From assembly GCA_902497035.1 (NCBI GenBank), contig CABVDL010000003.1, forward strand, positions 11,291 to 75,290: DNA of 64,000 bases. The letters run 5' to 3'. How positions within the stretch are numbered: the first letter of the stretch is position 1; the number at the start of each line of letters is the position of its first letter. The notes below the pieces were generated by a model. That model did no database searches. It was not told where the DNA came from and was given only the letters and a program-made list of their open reading frames with translations. The DNA comes from an uncultured Prevotella sp. Its GTDB lineage: Bacteria; Bacteroidota; Bacteroidia; Bacteroidales; Bacteroidaceae. Positions 45,178 to 52,253 of the stretch are shown here, piece after piece. The translations under genes were made by a program, and so were the position numbers.

Positions 45178-45300
45178 ATTACTCGAGTACTTCATGTGAA
45201 GTACTGCAGTAATCAATGTCAAATTACTCGAGTACTTCACGTGAAGTACTGCAGTAATCAACGTCAAATTACTCGAGTACTTCACGTGAAGTACTCGAGC
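45178..45300. repeat. Three-unit 45-bp tandem array of perfect palindromes
   Basis: Three copies of a unit starting ATTACTCGAG repeat with an exact 45-bp period (45178, 45223, 45268). Each unit is centred on a palindrome AGTACTTCACGTGAAGTACT (45231-45250 and 45276-45295 perfect; 45186-45205 has CATGTG in the centre). The third is extended to 28 perfect bases (45272-45299) and is followed by TTCTTTTT, so it could act as a terminator on the plus strand. Units 1 and 2 end with TGCAGTAAT. There are no unique spacers, so it is not a CRISPR array. Most of the remaining sequence to 45425 shows nothing I can name. Confidence 0.9.
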
Positions 45301-45425
45301 AGTTCTTTTTGAATGATGGTTAAATGTAAGCAGAGACGATTTGTTGGTACAAATGATTAGAATGCCCATTGCCGTTTCGGAGACCCGGGCAAGGGAACAC
45401 AACGTTTGCGCAAGGAAAGGACGGC

Positions 45426-46160
45426 TCAACGGGTGGCCTCAATGGTATAGGTGAAGCTGTCGGCGCGGTAGTAGCCAATATTGTACTCCACGGGCATTTC
45501 GTTGACATCATAGACAAAGCGCTCGCGGATGAGTATGGGGTCGTGCTCGTCGATGTCGAGCTTTTCCGCAATGAATGAGCCTGCGGCGCGTGCCCTTATC
45601 GACTCCTTGCTCACCTTCACCACCACGTGGTACTGTTTCTCTAAAATCTCGTAAAGCGGCGTGGCGTAGTTCTCGTCGCCGGTCAGTGGTATGGACGGAT
45701 TGAAGTAGCTCACGAAGAACACGAAGGGAAAGTCCTTGTTGCCACGCAGCCGCTCAAGAACCATACAGCGCGTGGCCTTGTCGTCGGGCTGGAGCTGGAA
45801 GAAATTGCGAATTTCCTCATCCTGAGGGATTTGGAAGCTGATGTGGAGTTCATAGTTGCGCACCTCGACGCCGAGCCGTTTCATCTCCTGCGAGAAGCTC
45901 TGCCAGCCCTGCACGCCGCCCACGATGCCCTTCATGGCCACCTTTGTGCCCACGCCGCGCTTGCGAATGAGCAGACCCTCATAGACCAGCTTGTTGATGG
46001 CCTGGCGCAAAGTGTTGCGGGAAATGTGTAATTGTTCAGACAACTCCACCTCGTTTGGCAGGAACTTGCCCTTCTTGTACTGGTCTTCCTTGATGAGCCG
46101 CCTCAGCAATTCTTCCGCCTGAACGTGCAGCGGAGTCTCCGATTTGTGGTCTAATTCCAT
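45426..46160 (-). CDS. GntR-family (HutC/UTRA) transcriptional regulator of PUL2
   Basis: A 244-residue regulator with an N-terminal winged helix-turn-helix (residues about 8-75: LPNEVELSEQLHISRNTLRQ, LVYEGLLIRKRGVGTKV) and a C-terminal UTRA effector domain (about 95-240: MVLERLRGNKDFPFVFFVSY, DPILIRERFVYDVNEMPVEY). UTRA regulators usually sense sugar phosphates. Its start faces the mannan operon across 128 bases with divergent promoters, so it most likely represses that operon and itself until an intermediate such as mannose-6-phosphate appears. This ligand is an inference. Confidence 0.93.
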   Translation of the reverse strand: MELDHKSETPLHVQAEELLRRLIKEDQYKKGKFLPNEVELSEQLHISRNTLRQAINKLVYEGLLIRKRGVGTKVAMKGIVGGVQGWQSFSQEMKRLGVEVRNYELHISFQIPQDEEIRNFFQLQPDDKATRCMVLERLRGNKDFPFVFFVSYFNPSIPLTGDENYATPLYEILEKQYHVVVKVSKESIRARAAGSFIAEKLDIDEHDPILIRERFVYDVNEMPVEYNIGYYRADSFTYTIEATR

Positions 46161-46182
46161 GACTTTTCGCTTTATTTGCTTG

Positions 46183-46214
46183 CAAATATAACATTTTCTG
46201 AAAAAACCTCCAAA
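46183..46214 (-). promoter_or_regulatory. Promoter of the GntR gene
   Basis: On the minus strand TTTG (46211-46214), 20 bases, then TATATTTG (46183-46190): full consensus, 22 bases upstream of the start. Its -33 box is only 4 bases from that of the divergent promoter. Confidence 0.75.
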
Positions 46215-46218
46215 ATTA

Positions 46219-46250
46219 TTTGCGAGTTTTATTCGGACTTATTATCTTTG
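46219..46250 (+). promoter_or_regulatory. Promoter of the PUL2 mannose/mannan operon
   Basis: TTTG (46219-46222), 20 bases, then TATCTTTG (46243-46250) followed by GCA. This is the complete Bacteroidales promoter pattern, 38 bases before the first start codon of PUL2. Confidence 0.82.
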
Positions 46251-46254
46251 CACA

Positions 46255-46279
46255 TATAATTAATGTTTGAACAATTATA
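46255..46279. promoter_or_regulatory. Candidate GntR operator
   Basis: The inverted repeat TATAATT, 11 bases, AATTATA sits directly downstream of the PUL2 -7 box and over the expected transcription start. Its position fits a repressor site for the divergent GntR protein. Being AT-rich, it could occur by chance. Confidence 0.4.
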
Positions 46280-46288
46280 CGATATTCA

Positions 46289-48016
46289 ATGAGACAGCCA
46301 AACTATGACAAATATCCGTCCACTAAGGTCAGTGGAGACATTTGGCAAGGATGGGACAGCATTCTCGGCCAGTTGGACAAGGCCCTCGGCAGCAGCAGCG
46401 TGTGGGCCGTGGACTTGTATACCGGCACCATAGAGGAGGAGATAGTGCAGGCCTTCCGGCGTGTGGGCAGAAAGGTCGTCCTCACCAGAGACCTGATGAA
46501 AGACGAGGCGGAGGTGCTGGAGATGACCCGCCGGTTTATGACCGACGACGTGCTTTTCGGCTACATCTCCAATGTGCGCCTTGAGGAGTATTTCGACGAG
46601 GACAAAGTGAGCGCATTCAAAGCAAGCCTGCCAAAGGAACACCTTATATTAATAGGCACCGGGGCGGCCAGTCTCGTGCCAGACGACGTGCCGGTGGTCT
46701 ATGTCGATATGGCGCGATGGGAGATACAGCAGCGTTTCCGCCGCCATCAGGTCAGAGGACTTGGGGTGGACAATCACGAGGAAGCACCCTCGCTGCAGTA
46801 CAAGCGCGGTTTCTTCAACGACTGGAACATCTGCGACCGGCACAAGCTTAGTCTGGCCAGGTCGGGGCGCATAGCCTACTGGATAGACACCAACGTGGCG
46901 GGGCAGCCCAAGATGATCAGCCACGACACGTTCATGGCGGGCATCAGGCAGACGGCGCGGAGGCCTTTCAGGCCGGTTCCTTTCTTCGACCCGGCACCGT
47001 GGGGAGGACAGTGGATGAAGCGTGTGTGTGACCTCGACCGGCGCGTGGTCAACTTCGGCTGGTGCTTTGACTGCGTACCTGAGGAGAACAGCCTCTACTT
47101 CGACGTGGAGGGTGTCCGCTTTGAGCTGCCCTGCCAGGACCTGGTCATGTTTGAGACGCGCAACCTCTTGGGTGAGGCCGTGGAGAGCCGGTTCGGCAAA
47201 AGCTTCCCCATCAGGTTTGACTTCCTCGACACGGTGGGTGGAGGCAACCTGAGCCTGCAGGTCCATCCCACGACGGAGTTCGTGCATGAGAACTTCGGCA
47301 TACACTACACCCAGGACGAAAGCTACTACCTGCTCGATGCGGAGCCGGGGGCCACGGTCTATCTCGGACTGAGGCAGGGCATAGACGCAAAGGCCATGAT
47401 AAGCGACCTGCGGGCGGCCCAGCATGGCGGCGCGGTGTTTGACGCGGAGAAATATGTGAACCGTTGGCCTGCGAAAAAGCACGACCATTTCCTCATACCC
47501 GGCGGAACGGTACACTGCTCTGGCGCCGGCGCGCTGGTGCTTGAAATCAGCTCCACCCCCAACATCTTTACTTTCAAGTTGTGGGACTGGCAGCGTCTTG
47601 GGCTTGACGGCAAGCCGCGCCCCATCAATATAGAGCGGGGAAGGCAGGTCATCGACTTCGGCCGCGACACGGACTATGCGCGCCGCCACCTCATCAATCA
47701 GGTGGAGACCGTGGCAAAAGGCGACGGATGGACGGAGGAGCGCACGGGGCTGCATCCCAATGAGTTTATCGAGACCCGCCGCCACTGGTTCACTGCGCCC
47801 GTCACCCATCACACCGATGGCGGCGTGAACGTGCTGAACCTTGTGGAGGGCGACGAGGCCATCGTGGAGAGTCCCTCGGGCGCCTTTGAACCTTTTGTGG
47901 TGCATTATGCGGAGACTTTCGTGGTGCCGGCCTGCGTGGGCGAGTACACCATCCGTCCCTATGGCGCGTCAGAGGGAAAGCAGTGCGGCACGATAAAAGC
48001 TTATGTGAGAAAATGA
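46289..48016 (+). CDS. Class I mannose-6-phosphate isomerase with extra N-terminal domain
   Basis: This 575-residue cytoplasmic protein should convert mannose-6-phosphate to fructose-6-phosphate. The cupin-like isomerase part is residues about 270-575, with zinc-site segments SLQVHPTTEF (near 324), QDESYYLLDAEPG (Glu) and HDHFLIPGGTVHCSGAG. The first 260 residues are not part of normal class I isomerases; they contain WAVDLYTGTIEEEI, HLILIGTGAAS and VVYVDMARWEIQQRF and recall a nucleotide-kinase-like alpha/beta fold, but I see no clear P-loop. It is the first gene of PUL2, 12 bases before the ROK kinase. Confidence 0.85.
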   Translation: MRQPNYDKYPSTKVSGDIWQGWDSILGQLDKALGSSSVWAVDLYTGTIEEEIVQAFRRVGRKVVLTRDLMKDEAEVLEMTRRFMTDDVLFGYISNVRLEEYFDEDKVSAFKASLPKEHLILIGTGAASLVPDDVPVVYVDMARWEIQQRFRRHQVRGLGVDNHEEAPSLQYKRGFFNDWNICDRHKLSLARSGRIAYWIDTNVAGQPKMISHDTFMAGIRQTARRPFRPVPFFDPAPWGGQWMKRVCDLDRRVVNFGWCFDCVPEENSLYFDVEGVRFELPCQDLVMFETRNLLGEAVESRFGKSFPIRFDFLDTVGGGNLSLQVHPTTEFVHENFGIHYTQDESYYLLDAEPGATVYLGLRQGIDAKAMISDLRAAQHGGAVFDAEKYVNRWPAKKHDHFLIPGGTVHCSGAGALVLEISSTPNIFTFKLWDWQRLGLDGKPRPINIERGRQVIDFGRDTDYARRHLINQVETVAKGDGWTEERTGLHPNEFIETRRHWFTAPVTHHTDGGVNVLNLVEGDEAIVESPSGAFEPFVVHYAETFVVPACVGEYTIRPYGASEGKQCGTIKAYVRK

Positions 48017-48028
48017 AAACCTATAGAG

Positions 48029-49138
48029 ATGAAAGAAAATAAAATAGTAATGACGTTGGATGCCGGCGGAACAAACTTCGTGTTCTCCGCATTCTGTGAT
48101 GGAAAAGAACTGGTTACTCCTGTCAGATTGCCTGCACATGCAGACGACCTGAGCCTGTGCCTTAATTCCCTGATAGAGGGCTTTACCCAAGTGGGGAAGT
48201 CGTTGCCGGTGCCTGCGGTAGCCATCAGCTTTGCTTTCCCCGGCCCTGCCGACTATGCTAATGGCGTCATTGGAGACTTGCCCAACTTCCCCTCGTTTCG
48301 CGGAGGCGTTGCACTTGGGCCTTTTTTGGAGGACAAATTCTCCATGCCGGTATTCATCAATAACGACGGCAACTTGTTTGCCTACGGTGAGGCCATGGGC
48401 GGCATGCTGCCCCATGTGAATGCAGAGCTGGAGGCCTCGGGCAGCGGCCGGCAGTACCATAACCTTTTAGGTGTGACGTTTGGAACGGGCTTCGGCTCAG
48501 GCGTTGTGTCGGACGGCCGTTTGTTGATTGGCGACAATGGCTGTGGCGGCGACGTGTGGCTGACGCGCAATGTCAAATACAATGATATGATAGCCGAAGA
48601 GGGCGTGAGCATACGTGCCGTAAAGAGAGTATATGAGGAATGCTCCGGCGAAGATGCGCGGCTGCTTACTCCGAAAGACATCTTCGACATAGCCGAGGGC
48701 GCAAGGCCGGGCAATCGAAAGGCAGCCATGGACAGTTTCGAGGAACTCGGACGCACGGCTGGCGCTGCCATTGCCGGCGCATTGGACATTGTTGACGGAC
48801 TGATTGTTATAGGAGGCGGACTGGCTGGCGCGCATAAGTATTTTCTTCAGGCATTGGTGCAGGAACTGAACCGAACGCTTGGTACTTTTTCAGGCCGGTC
48901 GTTCCCATGCCTGCAGCAAAAAGTATACAACCTTGAGGATGAGGCTGAACGCAATCGCTTTTTTGCTGATGACGACGGGCAGGTGCAAGTGCCGTTCTCG
49001 GACCGCCGGGTCTGCTACCACAAGGAAAAGAAAACCGGCGTAGCCATCTCACGGCTTGGGGCAAGCAAGGCTGTTAACCTTGGCGCCTATTACTTCGCTG
49101 TTAACAAAATGAATGAAGATGCTGTCCTGTATAAATAA
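48029..49138 (+). CDS. ROK-family sugar kinase
   Basis: A 369-residue cytoplasmic protein with the ROK/actin-like ATPase pattern: phosphate-binding DAGGTNFVFSAFCDG at residues 11-25, the AISFAFPGPAD segment, NNDGNLFAYGEA (catalytic Asp), GVTFGTGFGSGVV and the adenosine motif VIGGGLAGA. The usual zinc cluster of ROK proteins (CxCGxxGC) is reduced to a single GCGG, so the fold may not bind zinc. Placed between mannose-6-phosphate isomerase and alpha-mannosidases, it most likely phosphorylates mannose; glucose or fructose are alternatives. Its last 26 bases overlap the next gene. Confidence 0.88.
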   Translation: MKENKIVMTLDAGGTNFVFSAFCDGKELVTPVRLPAHADDLSLCLNSLIEGFTQVGKSLPVPAVAISFAFPGPADYANGVIGDLPNFPSFRGGVALGPFLEDKFSMPVFINNDGNLFAYGEAMGGMLPHVNAELEASGSGRQYHNLLGVTFGTGFGSGVVSDGRLLIGDNGCGGDVWLTRNVKYNDMIAEEGVSIRAVKRVYEECSGEDARLLTPKDIFDIAEGARPGNRKAAMDSFEELGRTAGAAIAGALDIVDGLIVIGGGLAGAHKYFLQALVQELNRTLGTFSGRSFPCLQQKVYNLEDEAERNRFFADDDGQVQVPFSDRRVCYHKEKKTGVAISRLGASKAVNLGAYYFAVNKMNEDAVLYK

Positions 49139-52100
49139 AATAATTCTTTCACTGCTTATACCTGGCATGTATGCCTCACCAGGTCTCGCCAAGGAATATT
49201 GGTCTATAGGAAGCAAGGATAATTCCAGCTCAGACCTGGCCTTGGGTCCATCTGGCTATAAGCGGTTTCTGGCGAACGACTTTGGCTATGAGGACCGCTA
49301 TTACCTCATAGGAAAGTCGGTGGCCAAACGTGATTTTGCTTACGTTCTTCCAGGTCCCAATGACACGTGGGGAGGAACGTGGGGTACCTCCGGATGGCGT
49401 ACCCATGAGGACAACATACTCTTCACGGTTAAGAAAAAGCCGGGAAAAGGAACCTATGCCTTACTGCTGGACCTTGTGGATTCAGATCCCAAGGGCTCGG
49501 TGGTGAAGGTTACGGTCAACGGCCATGCGCGTAAATTCAGTATCAGAGGAAAATGGGCAAAGGCCCTTTCCGGTGACCTTTCAAAAGCGCAAGGGCAGAC
49601 TTTGGAAGTGCCCATTGATGTCAGAGAGCTGAATACCAATGGCAATACGGTGACCATCTCGGTTCTGGAGGGCGGCTGGATTTGTTTTGACCGTGTGGCT
49701 TTTTCTGGGTCTGAGGGATTAGTGCTGGGCGCTCCCGACGGGGAAGTCTATGTGAGAGGCGTAAAGGCCGCAGGGTATGAGATTTCCTCGAATGGTAATA
49801 GCGTACAGCCGTTGCTCGTCGATGTGGAGCATCTTGCTGGGAATCCGCTCCTTACGGTACTGCTCGACGGTAGGCAAATTTTTTGTGCAGCTGTAGATTC
49901 GGCGCGCTACGTGTTTGAGGCGCCTATGTCCGCTGTGTCCAGGCGCACGAGGAGCCGTTATGTGGTGCTTGCCTCCGGCAGGGTCGTCCAGAAAGGCGTG
50001 GTGGAGCGTACACCGCAGAGGACAGCCTCATTGGCTGACTATGTGGATACCAGCATCGGTACGGCACACTCACGCTGGATGATAGCACCGGGTCCGTGGA
50101 TGCCTTTTAGTATGGTGAAGCTTAGTCCTGACAACCAGAACATGGGGTGGCAGGCAGGCTATCAGCCGACATTCGAGACATTGGGCTGCTTCAGCCACAT
50201 ACACGAGTGGACTATGGGCGGGCTTGGTGTCATGCCCACCAATGGCAAGTTGTTTACAAAGGTAGGAGACCAGTTTAGACCCGACGAGGGCTACCGCTCG
50301 CGGATAGACAAGTCCTCGGAGCAGGCACCGCTGGGCTATTATCGCGTATTTCTCACCGACACGCAGATAGACGCTGCTGTGACAGCCACCGAGCGTGCAA
50401 GCTTTATGAAGTTCAAGTTTCCTCAGGACAAGGACGGACGCTTGATGATTGACCTGCACATACAGGCAGAATACGACTACAAGATAGTGGACGTGAAGGT
50501 GGACAAAGTGGGCGGAAACCGCATAGAGGGTCGCTGTCACCAACTTTCACCGCGCCCCACAGTGTGGAGCAATGATGCGGACCAGGAATACACCGTTAAT
50601 TTTGTGATGGAGTTCGACGCTCCTATAAAGAAAGTGGGTGGCTGGAAGAACGACAGCCGCTTTGAGGGCGGCACCTTGCAAGGCGGTAATCTCAAGGATG
50701 CCGGAATGTATGTGGAGTTCGACACCAAGGCTCACCCTGTAGTCCAGGTGAGGACGGGCATATCGTTGGTGAGCATTGCCAATGCGGCCGAAAATCTCAA
50801 GAAAGAGATTACAGACCCCTTTGGCTGGAACTTTGACGCAGTGGTGCAGCATCAGAAGGCGGTGTGGAATAACATCTTTGACCGCGTGAAGATTACAACC
50901 AACGACAGGATGGAGAAAGTGCGTTTCTACACCAATATGTACCGTGCGCTCTGCCGTAACCGTTGGAGTGACGTGAACGGAGAATGGATGACACCTGACG
51001 AGAGGGTGGGACGCTTCACCAATCCTGACCACATGGCCCTTGGCTGTGATGCCTTTTGGAACACGTTCTGGAACCTTAACCAGTTCTGGAACCTCGTAAC
51101 GCCAGAATGGTCATCGCGCTGGGTACACTCGCAGCTCGCCATGTACGATACCAATGGCTGGCTGGCCAAGGGACCTGCGGGCATGGAGTATATTCCCGTC
51201 ATGGTGGCCGAGCATGAGATCCCGCTCATGGTCTCGGCATGGCAGATGGGCATAAGGGACTACGACCCCCAGAAAATGTTTGAGGCCATCAAAAAGATGC
51301 AGACCACTGCAGCCGCGCACGTGGCAGGCGGTTTTGCGGGAAACCGAGACCTCATGCCTTATCTGAAGTATCACTATGTACCCTTTGAGAAAGGCCGTTT
51401 TTCCAATACAATGGAATATTCCTTTGACGACTGGACCGTGGGGCAAATGGCCAAGGCACTGGGCAGATATACGGACTACAGCACTTTTAACAACAGGGGG
51501 TACTGGTGGCGGAATGCCATCAATCCTGAGAGCGGTTACTGCCAAATGAAAGATACATTAGGCCGGTTTGTGAAAGACTTTGACCCGTTCCATTCGGGTG
51601 CCAACTCGCAGTACGTGGAGGGAAATGCTTGGCAGTTGACCTATTTCGTGCCGCAGGATGTGCCGGCACTCATCTCGATGATAGGCCGCAAGAACTTTAC
51701 AGACAGACTGGAATGGGGCTTTACGGCCAGTGAGCCATGGCGGTACAATGCGCCCAACGACCAGTATTGGGACTATCCCGTGGTGCAGGGTAACCAGCAG
51801 TCTATGCACTTTGCCTTCCTGTTCAACTGGGCAGGGAAACCGTGGCTCACGCAAAAATGGTCAAGATCTATCATAGACCGTTACTACGGGTGCGGAACTG
51901 CCAACGCGTATCTTGGTGATGAGGACCAGGGGCAGATGAGCGCGTGGTTTGTCATGGCGGCCTTAGGCCTGTTCCAGACCGACGGCGGCTGCCGGACGGA
52001 GCCTATCTATGAGATAGCCAGCCCACTGTTTGAGAAAGTGGAGATAGACTTGGGTGGAAGATATGGACGCGGCGAAAAGTTCACCATTATCGCACACAAT

Positions 52101-52253
52101 GCGTCAAGAAAAAACAAGTATGTACAGCGGGCTACGCTCAACGGACAGGAACTCAATACATTCAGTTTCCCTGCCGCGGAATTGCTCAAGGGCGGTAGCC
52201 TTGACTTGGAAATGAGTGATAAGCCAAACTATAACTGGGGGATCGGACAATGA
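49113..52253 (+). CDS. GH92 alpha-mannosidase with N-terminal PL4-type beta-sandwich
   Basis: A 1046-residue secreted exo-alpha-mannosidase. The start (ATG at 49113 or 49119) lies inside the ROK gene and gives a signal peptide ending near GLAK. Residues about 28-200 match the C-terminal carbohydrate-binding domain of rhamnogalacturonan lyases (YYLIGKSVAKRDFAYVLPGP, then a VTVNGHA strand), here used at the N-terminus. The GH92 part begins near DYVDTSIGTAH and has VEGNAWQLTYF with the likely acid Glu and LGDEDQGQMSAWFVMAALG with the base Asp residues. Calcium-dependent GH92 enzymes remove mannose from yeast mannan or N-glycans. It overlaps the next gene by 4 bases. Confidence 0.92.
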   Translation: MKMLSCINKIILSLLIPGMYASPGLAKEYWSIGSKDNSSSDLALGPSGYKRFLANDFGYEDRYYLIGKSVAKRDFAYVLPGPNDTWGGTWGTSGWRTHEDNILFTVKKKPGKGTYALLLDLVDSDPKGSVVKVTVNGHARKFSIRGKWAKALSGDLSKAQGQTLEVPIDVRELNTNGNTVTISVLEGGWICFDRVAFSGSEGLVLGAPDGEVYVRGVKAAGYEISSNGNSVQPLLVDVEHLAGNPLLTVLLDGRQIFCAAVDSARYVFEAPMSAVSRRTRSRYVVLASGRVVQKGVVERTPQRTASLADYVDTSIGTAHSRWMIAPGPWMPFSMVKLSPDNQNMGWQAGYQPTFETLGCFSHIHEWTMGGLGVMPTNGKLFTKVGDQFRPDEGYRSRIDKSSEQAPLGYYRVFLTDTQIDAAVTATERASFMKFKFPQDKDGRLMIDLHIQAEYDYKIVDVKVDKVGGNRIEGRCHQLSPRPTVWSNDADQEYTVNFVMEFDAPIKKVGGWKNDSRFEGGTLQGGNLKDAGMYVEFDTKAHPVVQVRTGISLVSIANAAENLKKEITDPFGWNFDAVVQHQKAVWNNIFDRVKITTNDRMEKVRFYTNMYRALCRNRWSDVNGEWMTPDERVGRFTNPDHMALGCDAFWNTFWNLNQFWNLVTPEWSSRWVHSQLAMYDTNGWLAKGPAGMEYIPVMVAEHEIPLMVSAWQMGIRDYDPQKMFEAIKKMQTTAAAHVAGGFAGNRDLMPYLKYHYVPFEKGRFSNTMEYSFDDWTVGQMAKALGRYTDYSTFNNRGYWWRNAINPESGYCQMKDTLGRFVKDFDPFHSGANSQYVEGNAWQLTYFVPQDVPALISMIGRKNFTDRLEWGFTASEPWRYNAPNDQYWDYPVVQGNQQSMHFAFLFNWAGKPWLTQKWSRSIIDRYYGCGTANAYLGDEDQGQMSAWFVMAALGLFQTDGGCRTEPIYEIASPLFEKVEIDLGGRYGRGEKFTIIAHNASRKNKYVQRATLNGQELNTFSFPAAELLKGGSLDLEMSDKPNYNWGIGQ

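Noticed and set aside
45178..45300. CRISPR array
   Set aside because: The sequence between palindromes is itself repeated, there are only three units, and no cas gene is nearby.
45106..45429. Small genes reading through the palindrome array on either strand
   Set aside because: Both frames exist only because the repeat length is a multiple of three; no ribosome site or conserved start.
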